This document shows, piece by piece, positions 32,585 through 44,160 of a DNA stretch of 64,000 bases (position 1 is the first letter of the stretch; each line of letters opens with the position of its first letter). The notes under the pieces were generated by a model that worked only from the letters and a program-made list of their open reading frames with translations, ran no database searches and was not told the DNA's origin. This DNA comes from Muscardinus avellanarius (taxonomy: Eukaryota; Chordata; Mammalia; Rodentia; Gliridae): positions 70,246,856-70,310,855 of the forward strand of contig OY726572.1 in NCBI GenBank assembly GCA_963383645.1, read 5' to 3'. Both the position numbers and the translations under genes were made by a program.

Positions 32585-32797
32585 TTTAAATTTTTGTGGT
32601 ACTGGGGATGGAATCCAGGGGGAATTCTACTTCCAAGCTACACCCCTAGCCCTATTTTTTTATTCTTTATTCTGAAACAGGGTCTCACTAAGTTGCAGAG
32701 GGCCTCACTAAGTAGCTGAGGCTGTCCTTAAACCCTGATCCTCCTATCTCAGCCTCCCAAATGCTGGGATTACAAATGTGCACCACCATGCCCAGCT
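32585..32797 (-). mobile_element. B1-dID-type SINE
   Basis: Inverted full-length dimer of the older subfamily, with the complete 'ctcactaagttgcagagggc' centre. It follows the young copy by 90 bases in the same orientation, so both subfamilies can be compared here. Confidence 0.92.
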
Positions 32798-32829
32798 AAT
32801 TCTTTTCCTTTGCTTCCTTTTTTATTGAG

Positions 32830-32960
32830 GACATCAATGAACCAAGGGATGGGGTGTAGTCAATTCTTCAGTATGTATTAAGTCCCCACTCTGTCTCTGT
32901 CATTGCTGCCCTTGGGGATAATAGGAGCAGGAGTGAGTCTATACCCTCCTGGAGATGTAA
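32830..32960 (+). repeat. L2-like relic (tentative)
   Basis: 'tcagtatgtattaagtcccc' and 'gcccttggggataatagg' resemble the L2 region reading 'ttattgagcacctac...ggggataca'. Weak. Confidence 0.35.
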
Positions 32961-33335
32961 AGGAATTATATGTAGGGGATCCCTGTTTCACTTTTTCTCT
33001 TGTACATCAGAGTAGAATTTGGGCAGGAAGATGCTACCTGTGGTCTCCAGAGGTCTTTTCTTTTTGAGTTCTAAAATTCTCAGATGGGGTTTCTTAGCAG
33101 TAGCAAGATCCACCATTTGGGCCAGATAATTTCTCATTGTGGGGATTGTCCGGTGTTTGGTAGGGCATCCAGCAGCGTCCTTGGCCTCTATCAATGAGAT
33201 GCGAGTAGCAACTTCCCAATCATAATAAGCACTAATATTTATAGACATGGCTAAATGTCTCTGGAGGCTTTATCCTTTCCAGCTGAGAAATGTCCAGAGG
33301 AGAGACAGCCAGGAGCCATTGAAAAAGTCTGATTG

Positions 33336-33364
33336 TCTTTCTTCCTTTCTTTCTTTCTTTCTTT

Positions 33365-33415
<51 letters not shown>

Positions 33416-33445
33416 CTTTCTCTCTTTTATTTCTCTTCTCTTTTC
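33336..33445. repeat. (CTTT)n array
   Basis: About 20 CTTT units with CTTTT and CTCTTT variants, on the tail side of the following inverted SINE. Confidence 0.95.
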
Positions 33446-33448
33446 TTT

Positions 33449-33645
33449 CATGGCGCTGGGGATTGAGCCCAGAGGTTTTCTATGTCTGAGCTATAGCCCA
33501 GGTCTATTTTATTCTTATTTTGAACCAGGGTGTCACTAGATTGATGAGAGTCTCACTACTTGCTGAAGCTGTCCTCGAACCTACGTTCTTCCTGCCTCAT
33601 CCTCCCAGGTACTAAGATTATTACTGTGTGCCACCATGCCCAGCT
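33449..33645 (-). mobile_element. Old B1-dID-type SINE
   Basis: Inverted dimer with 'gcgctggggattgagcccag' in the ID arm and 'gtgccaccatgcccagc' at the end. The centre is shortened by deletions. Confidence 0.88.
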
Positions 33646-34850
33646 AATTGTATATATGCTTATGAAACCAGGTGAAGCTGAGTGTAAACTTTCTCATTAT
33701 GAATTCTCTTTTCTGTTTCAAGGAAGCAGGTATGGATTTCAGAACAGAAAATCTGTTGAGAAGTAAATAATATTTATGCATATGAAATTTGTTTAAAATT
33801 GTCACTTATGGACATAAAGAAGAGGGGCAGAGGAAAAGTCTCTTACAGTTTCTACACTTAATCTCTTACAGTTTACTACATTCTTTGAAACGAGTTAGAA
33901 CTGTATCAGGTTTACTTACCCCTTCTGTTTTTTTCCCCTTTTTTCTTTTAGGTGACAAGACTTCAGTAGAGAAATATTGCATAAAACCTATTGTGTCAAC
34001 CAGAGAATCTCTAATACATTTGTAGTCCATTGTAGATCCCCAAACAACAAGATGCCTTTTATCTCCTTTGGAGCCAGTAGGATTTAAATAATATACCCCC
34101 GGAAGACTCCTTAGCCACTAGCATCTTCGAGTTTCTGGCTAAATTTACAGGTGAGAGAGGACATACTTCTAAAGAGATTTTAGCGCAAATAAATAACACC
34201 AGACTGAAACAAAAGCCTTTCTCCTGGACCCAAGCCAAAGCAGAAGAGAGTCGTACAAATCCTCTGCATTCCTGAGTCGTGAGCGGAGGGAGATGTAACC
34301 TTTCCACAGTTCTGTGTAAATTCCAGAAGGCTAGTCTGTCTTGACTCGATTGTAGCTTGACCTCCGTCCTGGAGGGACACGAATTGACTTCCTGAAATCT
34401 CTCTTCAAACTGAAAATCTGCTCTCTTGACTCATTTGTTTAACCCCTGCGACATATGGTAAAGCCGTGGACTTTGCAATGCTGAAGGTGGGCTGGAACAG
34501 CTGGAGGGATCTCTGGGTCCCACTCGAAGCCTCTCTCCCGACTGGCACCGTGAAGTGCAGTACTGAAGACGGCTGGCAGCCCAAGACATTGCTTGGCTTG
34601 TTACCTTGGCAGCAGCTAACAGCAAACTGCAGGGAAAGTTTCCCCCTAATCTGCTGGCACTTTCTACCCTGGCGAAAGGTGGTATGTATTCTGCGGCACA
34701 CCGATCTCTAAGAAGTGAATAATTTCTCTGCTACTGTGTTTTCAGGCATCTTTGCCAACTGTGGAGAATGTCGATACTCTGTTTTGACAATCTCTAGTAA
34801 TAATCATTTTTCTCTGAGGGCAATTAGAATAAAGGACTTGAGGTGCCCAG
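33646..34850. other. Unique sequence
   Basis: No repeat recognised. Frames up to 98 codons (34405-34701 -) overlap frames on the other strand and have no signature. Confidence 0.4.
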
Positions 34851-34889
34851 GTGAGGGTTGAGTCAGGACAGCCCCCAGGCAAATCGGTG

Positions 34890-35055
34890 TCTACTTCCTT
34901 GCTACTCAGTGCGTGGGTCGAGAAACCACGGCATCGTTAGGAGGGTTTGTTAGAAATGCAAAATCTTAGGCCCACCCCAGACCTTGCTTTTTAACAAGAT
35001 TTTCCTGGTGATCCAGGTTATTCATATATATTCTTGAGGAGCAGCAATGTTACAG
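34890..35055. repeat. hAT (MER5/MER20-like) relic
   Basis: 'gttagaaatgcaaaatctta', 'ggcccaccccagacc' and 'caagattttcctggtgatcc' follow the order of Charlie-type non-autonomous hAT elements. Confidence 0.6.
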
Positions 35056-35100
35056 ATCAGCAGGTCTCAACTTTGCCAGCATATATTAATCACCCAGGTG

Positions 35101-35127
35101 TTTTTTTTTTTTTTTTTTTTTTTTTTT
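35101..35127. repeat. Poly-T run (27)
   Basis: An expanded T-run inside the MER5A-like relic, just upstream of the SINE's TSD. It is not the tail of that plus-strand SINE. Confidence 0.9.
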
Positions 35128-35138
35128 AGCATCCTGGT

Positions 35139-35592
35139 TAGCTGGGCATGGTGACACATACTTGTAATTGTAGTGCTTGGGAGGTTGAGATTGGAAGATT
35201 AAAGTTTGAGGCCAGCCTCAGAAACTTAAACACTTCACAGCCTTGCAAGACCCTGTTTCAAAAAAAAAAAAAAAAAAAAATAAGGCCGGGCGTGGTGGCG
35301 CACGCTTGTAATCCCCGCGCTTGGGAGGCAGAGACAGGAGGATCGCACAGGTTCGAAGCCAGCCGCACGCGCTGGCTTAGGAAACCCTGTTTCCAAATAA
35401 AAATGTAAAAATAGGTCTGGGAGTGTAGCCTGGAGGTAGAAGGGCTTCCAGGAACCCTAGTACCACCACCAAAAAAACCCAAAAAACCAAAAACAAAAAA
35501 CAAAAAAACCAAAAGAGCTGGAGTGTAGCTTGGAAGTAGAATTGCCCTAGGTTCAATCCCAGAACTGACCAACCAACTAACCAACCAAAAAT
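35139..35592 (+). mobile_element. B1-dID SINE hosting a second SINE
   Basis: Outer copy: B1 half 35139-35260, A-rich linker, then ID arm 35514-35560 and a CCAA-rich tail. The TSD is near agcatcctgg (35128) and agtatcctga (35593). Its linker was the target of the inner copy. Confidence 0.92.
35284..35512 (+). mobile_element. Young SINE nested in SINE linker
   Basis: Hairpin-type copy with the head 'ggccgggcgtggtggcgcac' intact, inserted in the A-rich linker of the outer SINE in the same orientation. Tail of AAAAC units. High CpG content indicates recent insertion. Confidence 0.94.
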
Positions 35593-35640
35593 AGTATCCT
35601 GATGCCCAGGCTAATCCTAGCTAACCCAGTGGCTTTCAGC

Positions 35641-36149
35641 TGGGAGTTGACCTGCTCCCCATTTGGTGATTATGCAGATAGCTTTGGTTGCCACAGCTCT
35701 ATGGGTACTACTGACACCCAGAGGTAGAGACTAGAACACTGATAAGCACTCTGCTACATGGTTGGCAGCCCCTCAAAACAAAGAATTCTTTGACCCTAAG
35801 TGTCAGTTGTGACAATATAGAGAAACAGTGTTCTAGACCAATTAGATGAGCATTTCTGGCAGTAGAAACCAGTGCCACATGCTTTTGTTAGAACTTTTCA
35901 AGTTGAGTCCAATGTGAAGTCAAGGCAGAGAACCACGGGAAGGAAATTGTTCATAGAGCCCAAACAAAGAGTTGGGAATTTTGAAATCCAGAAAGATGAT
36001 TTGGTTCCAGAACATCGGGCAAACTCAGGTGTGGTACATGCCCAATAGCTTTGGCTGTGGGGAAGAAGGCCTGTGGAGCAGGGGAATAGATGGGACTAGT
36101 TAGAATCAGAAAATGATGTGGGTCTTAAATAAACAAGTCCAGAAACCTC
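35641..36149. other. Unique sequence
   Basis: No feature recognised. Confidence 0.4.
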
Positions 36150-36262
36150 CTCTAGATCTAGCCCACGACTAAAGAGTACACACCAGGTGATGTGTGCATG
36201 TATCACTTTGAAGCTCACTATGACATATAATTAACACTGCACCAATAAAAGTATAACAAATA
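36150..36262 (+). mobile_element. L1 3'-end fragment
   Basis: 'gtgatgtgtgcatgtatcac' and 'ctgcaccaataaaagtataa' match the L1 3' terminus. Short and 5'-truncated. Confidence 0.55.
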
Positions 36263-36545
36263 AAGAGTATAAATTAAGACCTGGAGCAACAATCTTAGCA
36301 TAAGGTCTTTACAAGTGACAAGTGACTTGTTTTTGCAAAACAAATTACACTAAAACTTAGTGGTTTATATCAGTGTACAATTGTCTATCACAGTTCTGTT
36401 GTTTGACAAGTTCAGCTGGATGGTCCTTACTTACAGTCCTTGCTTAGAGTACTATCAGATGTTTCAGGCAGCAGTCCTCTGAAAGCTCGTCTGTGCTGGA
36501 AATCTGAGACATCACACTTGCATGACAGTTGTTATTAGCTATTTT
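36263..36545. other. Unique sequence
   Basis: No feature recognised. Confidence 0.35.
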
Positions 36546-36741
36546 CTTTTTTTTTATTGTAGTACTGGGGATGGATCCCAAGGGTTCAAGTTCCACCCCA
36601 GCCCTATTTTTTATTCTTTATTTTCAGACAGGGTCTCACTGAGTTGCAAAGGGCCTCACAGAGTAGCTGAAGCTGTCTGAGAACTGCGATCCTCCCGTCT
36701 CCGCCTCCCAAAAGCTGGGATTACAAGCATGCGTCGCCATG
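36546..36741 (-). mobile_element. B1-dID-type SINE
   Basis: Inverted dimer. The ID arm has a small deletion (atcccaagggttcaagttcc). The B1 end is truncated at 'gcatgcgtcgccatg'. Confidence 0.9.
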
Positions 36742-37643
36742 TAACGTGACTCAGCAGCCCTGTAGACTGGAGGCACATCTGCTTATGGCTGCTACACGTG
36801 CTTTGGGCTTTTGTCAGTAAAGCATGTAGATTCCCAGAAGGAATGTCGCACAAGAAAGTGTTCTAAGAGGCCAGGGCAGAAGCTTCTAGGATTCTTATAA
36901 TCTAGCCTCAGAAGTCACTCTGTGCCATTTCTGCTGCTTTCTATTGCTCTAAGCAGTTTTAAGGCATGCCTAGATTCAAGGAGGTTTAGAAACAAACTTA
37001 ATTTCTTGATGAGAGAGGGGCAGAAGAGCATGCAGGGTAGGAGATATTGATGAGGATTTGCTCAGAGCACAGCATCTGCCATTAGGTCTGGGTAATCAAG
37101 GCACATGCTAGGGAAAGTTTGTTGCTCCAGGAGGTCTAAGATGATTGGGGGGTTCCCTCTCAAATGCAGATTTAAGGCATCTCAGCTCTCTGGTGGAGTA
37201 GGCTTGGCTACTGGAGGAATCTACTTTGCAGATGACAGGGGTTTTCTTACCTCCATCTTGATGGGATAGAACAAGGAGGGACACCAAAGTGCAAATAAGC
37301 AAGTAAGTAGAGGTAAGCTCTCTAGGGCCCAAGATAAATGGACACTTACAGGTTTCTTGAATATGAACTTCTGGAATAATGAAACTGGTTTGAGCAATCA
37401 CAGTGTACAGTGCACTCTTATGCACAACGAGGACTGCATTGTAAGACTTTGTTTATGTGCATTACCAGCTTGCTTGGCATCTCAGTTGTGCATCTGCCAA
37501 GTTTTATATTTAAGCATAAATACTATTATTCTTTATATATGACTTACCTGGGAGCTCAAAAAAGTATGAGTTCCTGCGAGACATTCAACATTAAATCAGC
37601 ACCACCAGGTATGGGATCTAGTGATTTTTCCAAAATGTTCCAG
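36742..37643. other. Unique sequence
   Basis: No repeat recognised. The 108-codon frame at 37410-37736 becomes L1-like only in its last third. Confidence 0.4.
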
Positions 37644-38071
37644 AGTATTTTATTCAGCCATACAAAACCCACAATGACATCATTTTCAGAAAAATGGATG
37701 GAACTGGAGGACATTATGCTAAGCGAGATTAGTTAGTCACAAAAAATAAGAAATCAGATGCTTTCCCTCATATATGAAAGCTAAGGAGAAATGGGTCATA
37801 GGAGGAACTGTAGATGAAAAAGGAAATCCTATAGAGGAGCAAACGAGGCAACCTAAAGGAGGAGAAAGGAGGGGGAAGAGGAAAATCTCTAAAACACACA
37901 ATGTACTTAAACATATCGAAGTCAACCACTAAGCCAAGCAAGGGAAGGATGGATGGGGAGGGAATGGGGTGGGAATTAGGTAGGGGCTAAATGGGCGATG
38001 TGTACGTGTATGTCCACACAAGTTTTTTACCCCATTATGATGTATGAATACAATGTACCAATAAAAAAAAA
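37644..38071 (+). mobile_element. 5'-truncated L1 with tail
   Basis: ORF2 C-terminal text 'ggaactggaggacattatgc' leads into a 3' UTR and the end 'gtaccaataaaaaaaaa'. Flanks caaaatgttcc (37630) and aaaaatgtcct (38066) are TSD-like. A clear reference for the local L1 3' end. Confidence 0.88.
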
Positions 38072-38248
38072 TGTCCTACAGTTTTTCCAGGTGGTCTGAA
38101 AAAAGGGGACTCATGTTTAGTGCTGGTGTTAGATATGAAAAGAGAATAAAGAAATCTCAAAAAGTGATGTCTTTTTAAAATAAACCAAGAGTTTTTGGAT
38201 AAATTAAAGTAATGAAGGAAGTTAGATGCTACATGACAATTTGGGGTT
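38072..38248. other. Unique sequence
   Basis: No feature recognised. Confidence 0.35.
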
Positions 38249-38262
38249 AATAAACTCTTGGG

Positions 38263-38484
38263 AGCCAGGTGTGATGGCACACACTTGTAATCCCAGCACT
38301 TGGGAGGCTGAAACAGGAGGATTGCAGGTTCATGGCCAGCCTCAGCTACTTAGTGAGGCCCTCTGCAACTTAGTGAGACCCTGTTTCAAAATAAAGAATA
38401 AAAAATAGGGCTGGGGGTGTAGCTCAGAGGTAGAAGGCCCATGGGTTCCATTCCCAGTACCATAAATAAATAAATAAATAAATA
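38263..38484 (+). mobile_element. B1-dID SINE with TSD
   Basis: Well-preserved older-subfamily dimer with an AAAT tail. The TSD aataaactcttggg lies at 38249-38262 and 38485-38498. Confidence 0.95.
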
Positions 38485-38572
38485 AATAAACTCTTGGGTT
38501 GGTTTCTGTAAATGAGTCATAGATTTACAGGTGCTGAAGTCTGTTAGTATGTTCTTAGGAATTTCACTTTTT

Positions 38573-38760
38573 TTGTTGTTGGTTGTACTGGGGTTCCTGA
38601 AAGCCCTTCTACCTCCGGGCTAAACTCCCAGACCTATTTTATACTTTTTAAATTTGGAAACAGGGTCTCTTAAGCCAGCACGGCTGGCTTCGAACCTGCG
38701 CCATCCTCCTATCTCCGCCTCCCAAGTGCGGGGACTACAAACTTGCGCCACCACGCCCGG
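38573..38760 (-). mobile_element. B1-dID SINE, hairpin type, with TSD
   Basis: Inverted copy. Stem aagccagc/gctggctt around a 3-base loop 'acg'. TSD ggaatttcacttttt at 38558-38572 and 38762-38776 without mismatch. Confidence 0.94.
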
Positions 38761-38829
38761 TGGAATTTCACTTTTTAAAAATCAATCCTTTACATAGTTA
38801 ACTTCATGTGCTGTTAGATTATTTATTTA

Positions 38830-39042
38830 TTTATTTATTGCACTACTGGGAATTGAATCCAGGGGCATTCTGCCTCCTGGCTACACTCCCAGCCTTATTT
38901 TTTTATTCTCTATTTTGAAAGAGTCTCACTAAGTTGTGGAAGGCCTCACTAAGGGCCTCACTGAGGCTGGCTGCGAACCCGTGATCCTCCTGTCTCAGCC
39001 TCCCACATACTGGGATTACAAGCAGGCACCATCACCCCTGGC
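38830..39042 (-). mobile_element. B1-dID-type SINE
   Basis: Inverted dimer with a TTTA tail at 38819-38838. TSD-like agattatttatt (38816) and agattgttttta (39043). The centre has an extra 'cactaagggc' duplication. Confidence 0.9.
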
Positions 39043-40230
39043 AGATTGTTTTTATTTTTAAAAGTTGTATTTTGCACATGTATATACTGTGGACTGGTTA
39101 AATCAGTCTAATCAGCATATACATCACCTCAAATGTTTATTATTTCTTTGTGATGAGAACATATAAAATTCTCTTTTCTAGCTATTTTGAAACACACAGT
39201 GTTCTTATTAACTAGATTTTATTTACTTAAGTTCTAGGAATAAGACCAAGAGAAAAATCTACAGGGGTTGGAGACAATTCATATTGAGATACTGGTGAAA
39301 CAAAGAAGTGCTAAGAAAATATAGTGTCAAAAAATTTTTACATTGATAGTAGGAGTGGTAGTCAGAAATATGTTGGCTAAGAAAATACATTTAAAAAAAT
39401 TGAACAAAATTGTCTTTAATGATCAGGAGTGTTTTTCATTACAAAACTCATTCATTCATTGAAGCAACTCTTGGTAGTTGGTAGTTAGTTGTAATGTGTC
39501 CATTATGTATTTGAAATAATAGTTAAAATAATTTTACATTAGATTTACTGATAATTCAGATCCATTTCCTCTAGGTTCTTTTCTTTTCTTTTTTTTCTGT
39601 ATTTGCACAACATAGTCCTCTCCCTGAGATGGTTGATATTTCCTTCGGATAGTGAAAAAGGTTATAGACTCCATGGGAATACAGATGCATTGCTTTTTAT
39701 TTTCTGAAAAGAGCAAAAAATGTTCATTCAATAAAATTAAAATCTATTACATGTCTTGTGCTATTTACCACCACCCATTTTTTCTTCTCATGAGATTGTA
39801 TGACTGTATCAGGCATTTATTTCCATCAAAGCAACTAACCTTCATTCTTACTCTCTCCTGTTAGCAATAAAGCTCCAAAATTTTATTAAGTAAATGAAAA
39901 GAAGTAATATTGCCTTTTGGCTAGCACTAATGGGCAACTCTTTCACGGTAATCAGTTAGCTGTGCTCTCAGTTTGTGAAAACATTTCACCAGTCCTTAAA
40001 TCGATTTTCCCACCATCCACATGGTATCTAAATAGTGTGAGAATGGGTAATTCTTACCCATATCAGGACTTTTTGTACCTGCTTTTTACTGTGGTACTGC
40101 CCTCAAAGAGATATCATTCATGACCTGGCCTATAAAATCAGGACACCTTTGATGGGAAAGACTTCACAAAAACCCTGCATGTGGGCCAAGGAGTGTGGGT
40201 GAGAGAGGGAAGGACAGTTCACGAGGATTT
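39043..40230. other. AT-rich unique sequence
   Basis: No repeat recognised. A short perfect inverted repeat (atgggtaa-ttc-ttacccat) lies at 40043-40061. Confidence 0.4.
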
Positions 40231-40330
40231 AAGTGGTTGAGATAAAGTTCTACCTCTGTACTAATTATTTATAAGACCTAGGGCAAATATTTGACTTCAC
40301 AGATCACCCATAAAACCTCTCAAGACAAGA
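40231..40330 (+). repeat. MIR relic (tentative)
   Basis: 'ataagacctagggcaaatat' resembles the MIR core 'gtgaccttgggcaagttact'. Weak. Confidence 0.35.
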
Positions 40331-40399
40331 TTAGGTGTTTCTGGGGTGCTAGAGCTCTGATTTACCCTTTCCTATGTGAGACACTAGCCATAGTTCCTT

Positions 40400-40640
40400 G
40401 CAGGTAAGTGAATGCTGTGGAATCCAAGTCCCCCCTTCCCTGCTGTCTCCCCTAGGATTTTTTGCAATCCCTTTCTTGAGTTAGTGGGAGTAGCTCTTCC
40501 CTTATAATGGATGCGAGCTCTCTGTTTGGTGAGTTCTGCCAATAAAGGACTAGCCTAGGTCAGCCTGTCTCCCGACAGCAACAGAAAGTCATGGAGCATC
40601 CTCTGATCTTGGAAAGACTTGATTAATAATAAAACAAGAT
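40400..40640 (+). mobile_element. Possible LTR fragment (tentative)
   Basis: A TATAA at 40503 is followed after about 40 bases by AATAAA (about 40542) and a CT-rich 'cagcctgtctcccgacagca'. This order fits an LTR promoter to polyadenylation segment, but no edges or TSD are visible. Confidence 0.25.
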
Positions 40641-41199
40641 TTTACTCCATGCAACATTTGTTTTTCTCTTACACTCGTGGTCACACATGTGTAAGTTGAT
40701 GGTCTCACGAGAGAAGTAGACATAAATTAATCAGAAACTTAAAGAGCAGGCGACCGTGGGTCCAAAGGAATTGTTTTGTTATTTCATCATGAAGCAGATG
40801 CATCATCCATCATTTGAAATTGACAGATTTATTCAAATACTGAAAACACAAGGATCGGGTATATTTGGCTATATTTTGTAACAACAAGCAGTATTCTCAT
40901 TCTAAATTTCTGATGATGCTTCTCCTTCTGCGATTGTTTATTCTATGTTTGCACTTTGGGACACTGAAAAAGCATCTTTTACCAGTGAACTATTAATCAA
41001 AATAGAGAGACAATAAGACACAATCACTAAGCAGCAATATCTTGACATTTGGTGAAAGCCCGGTAAATAAAATTAATTTTGGTAGTGCTTTATAAAGTAA
41101 GCGAATGTAGTAAAACTATAGAAGATATTGGAAAATAAGAGGAGAGTCAGTTATGCTTGGTTGGATGTTTTGTGAATTTTATACTACCCCAGTATTCTT
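40641..41199. other. AT-rich unique sequence
   Basis: No feature recognised. Confidence 0.4.
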
Positions 41200-41396
41200 T
41201 TTCTTTTTATTGGTACCTGGGATTGAACCCAGGGGTGTTCTAGAAATCAGACTTTTTTTTTTTTTAATTTTGAAACAGTGTCTCTCTAAGTTGTTGAGGT
41301 TCTCTCTGAGTTGCAGAGGCTGACTTTGAACCTGTGATCCTTCCGTCTTAGTCTCCCAAGTACTGAGATTACAGGTATACAACATGATTCCTGTCT
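41200..41396 (-). mobile_element. Old B1-dID-type SINE
   Basis: Inverted dimer with an enlarged T-run in the linker position (41251-41266) and a decayed B1 end (caacatgattcctgtc). Confidence 0.85.
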
Positions 41397-41539
41397 TAGT
41401 TTTTTACTTTTAAAATAAAGAATCGTTCTTAGTTATTCTGTGTTTCCAACTTCTCAAAGATCATGATACCTATGCATAAAGATTCAAGGGGGAAAAATGA
41501 AAAGTTGTTACTTGCTATGTATTTTCACCAGTGTGGTTC

Positions 41540-41692
41540 AGCTTTCCAATAGCCCTGCAAGGTCAGCGTTGCCATATTGCTACCTATTCCCATTTAATAG
41601 ATGAAAAAAAAATCAAATCCAATGAAACCATATAGTTGTCATATACAATAAGCAACAGAGCTGGATTTGAATCTAGGTCTGACTGCAAGTCT
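41540..41692 (-). repeat. MIR relic
   Basis: Reversed MIR blocks: 'cctattcccatttaatagat' then 'caacagagctggatttgaat' and 'ctaggtctgactgcaag'. Clear order and spacing. Confidence 0.8.
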
Positions 41693-41771
41693 TTAATTTT
41701 TTTACATGACTCAGTCCATCTTTTATCTTACAAAGACTACAAGCCCAGTGATTAAAAATTCAGTATCAGGC

Positions 41772-41959
41772 CTGGCGTCATGGCGCACGTTTGTAATCCC
41801 CGCGCTTGGGAGGCGGAAACTGGAGGATCGTCCTGGTTCGAAGCCAGCCTCGCTGGTTTAAGAGACCCTGTTTCCAAAAAAAAAAAAAAAAAAAAGTATA
41901 AAATAGGTCTGGGAGTGTAGCCCGGAGGTAGAACGGTTTCCAGGAACCCCAGTACCACC

Positions 41960-41986
<27 letters not shown>
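41772..41986 (+). mobile_element. Young B1-dID SINE with two A-runs
   Basis: Hairpin-subfamily copy with A-runs of about 20 in the linker and about 27 in the tail. TSD atcagtatcagg (41987-41998) and ttcagtatcagg (41760-41771), one mismatch. Confidence 0.94.
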
Positions 41987-41990
<4 letters not shown>

Positions 41991-42010
41991 GTATCAGGAA
42001 GAACATGTCA

Positions 42011-42050
42011 AACAACAACAACAACACAACAACAACAAAAATAACAACAA
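42011..42050. repeat. (AAC)n tract
   Basis: Imperfect AAC units 25 bases beyond the SINE tail. Confidence 0.85.
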
Positions 42051-42219
42051 ACTTTTACTTGTGAAGTCATATTTATGTTGGTCTCCATATAATAATGCAT
42101 CCAGTCCAACCTTATCATTGCTAACAATAGGCAATGATTTGGCTTATCACTGAGCCTTGTTAAATTATAGCCCCAGACACATAAGCAAATATACCATGGT
42201 TATAAGAATTGACTCAAGA

Positions 42220-42560
42220 GATTATGAGGACCAACAAATTCCATACAAACCAGTAGTGTGGTGCAGTCTGAGTCTGAAGGCCCGAGGACCAGCAGCATTC
42301 TGAGGGCAAGAGATGATAGCGGTCCCAGCACACAGAGTGAGCAAATTTGCCCTTCCTCTGCTCTTTGTTTTATTTAGACCCTCCACAGGTTGGATGATAT
42401 CCACCCCAATTGGGAAGGTCTGCCTCTTTTGCTGAGTTAATTGATTCAAATGCTAATTTATTCTGGACATATCATTCTGAACACACCCCAAAATAATGTT
42501 TTACCAGCTATCCAGGCATCATTTATCCCATCAAGTTGACACATAAAATTAACCATCACC
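42220..42560 (-). mobile_element. MLT2-like (ERVL) LTR
   Basis: Reversed blocks 'ctccacaggttggatgatat', 'gattcaaatgctaatttatt', 'aataatgttttaccagctat', ending 'caagttgacacataaaatta'. This is the order of an ERVL LTR whose sense strand starts near 'ggttaattttatgtgtcaac'. Solo. Confidence 0.7.
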
Positions 42561-43999
42561 TCCGTCTAGGGGAGAGATTGTTAATTAGGAAAGGCTTGCT
42601 AACATGCTCCACAAATATGCCATCATAATTAATCCCCTATGTGTACAGGTAGACCAACGTTTTCCTCTACCAGAATCCTAAAGGGAGTCCCTGTTCCTTA
42701 ATTTTGTGTTTTTGTTGACCCAATATGCTTACGACTTTCAGTATCAAAACCTTCAGTTTATTTTATGGTAGGTTGTAAATGTTATGCATCTGAGGAGCCA
42801 CACTTGCATAAAAAATAGAGCCATCACTCTGCCGTGCACTTGCAAAGGAGAAATTGCTCCAAGCCGCGGGAGAGATGGTTCATCTTGCACATCTGAGAGT
42901 CAGAGGCAGTGGAGGACGCAGCTCTAAGGGGAGGACCATTGTAGCATATGCTCATGAATAATGAATCTGACATTATGGCTATGCAAATGCAACACAGCGA
43001 GCTCTAAGCTAAAACTTGGTTTCATCATTTATTCACGGCCTCTTGTGTTCAGCACCTGGATAGTGTGCTGGCAAGGGATGGCAAGGGAACAAAGCAATCT
43101 GCTTGCTGTTACTTGGGAAAGAGAAGGCCTGCACCAGGAAGCCAGATATCTGGGATGGTGCAGTGATTTCCATTGCAAACCCAGAAGGCAAATGAAGGTC
43201 AATAAAATCCTACAGGAAGTGCATACTCAGTCACCTAAAGAGTGGCCCCGGCCGTGGGCTTATGAAGGCAAAGAGTGACAGTACTTGTGGATGCTCAGGG
43301 TGATGGGCAGAGACAAGTTACAAACTGAGTGTTATTGGATATATTTTGTGATCCTTACATTTTAATAGTTAAATTTGCATGGGGCAGACATCACCATCAA
43401 TTTTGCTCTTCTGGAAGAATTCTACATTTTTTTTTGAATTTATCATTCAGAGTAAACAATGTATTTTTCTAAGTAAAAAATCAATACAATATTACAGTTC
43501 TGGAGAGATGCAGAATTCGGATCACAAAGTCATTTAGATTTGTGTCCTTACTTTTCCCAGGGACAACCCTTCATTTCTGTCCTCTCACTAAGAAAAGATT
43601 GCCCATGGAGAATGTTTAATGACAAAGGGACTCTTACTTTAATGATTGATTAGGATGCCAGTGTAAATCCGCAGCATTAAAGAAGGCCAGAGCCTACTGA
43701 CTGTCCATCTAAACAGCTACAGAAAAGTAAGATGACATTGGCTTGTTTTTATAGGCACTGAGGAGAAAGATTTCATATTTCCCCTATGTTATACAGTTAT
43801 TTCCTAACACTGACAGTTAGGAGAGTCTTCCTTGTATTGCAGACAAATGCGAATTGATCTCAGTATAATAATATGAAAAAAAAAACCACACTCATGTCAG
43901 CACTGAAAAATAGGAAACATTGTCACCCATATGCAAAAGGCTATGAGGGACTTCTGCGAGATGACACTGAATTAGAGCAAAAATGGAATAACTTGTGTG
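42561..43999. other. Unique sequence
   Basis: No repeat recognised. The 105-codon frame at 42961-43278 (+) has no domain signature or clear splice context. Confidence 0.4.
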
Positions 44000-44160
44000 C
44001 TGCCCTGGCTGCACATTAAATTTGCCTGGAGAGTAATGCACAGGCCAGATGTCTGAACCTCTCTCCCCAGTTGTTTGGCGACAACTGGTCTGGGGTGAGG
44101 CTCATGCACTGGTGTTTAGAAATGCTCTTCAGCCGGTTCTGATGTGCAGCCAGGATGGGG
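44000..44160. repeat. MER5A-like hAT relic
   Basis: 'gccctggctgcacattaaat' and 'gccggttctgatgtgcagcc' are facing terminal motifs typical of MER5A. About 160 bases. Confidence 0.7.

Larger units (their letters stand above)
35058..35640. mobile_element. MER5A-like hAT relic split by SINEs
   Basis: 'caggtctcaactttgccagc' and 'taatcacccaggtg' form one end. 'cctgatgcccaggctaatcc' and 'ccagtggctttcag' form the other. Between them lie a T-run and the nested SINE pair. The two termini are imperfect inverted repeats. Confidence 0.65.

Noticed and set aside
35101..35127. Poly-T as the tail of an inverted retroelement
   Set aside because: The adjoining SINE is on the plus strand with its own TSD after the T-run. 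The T-run lies within the MER5A-like text and is an expanded T stretch.
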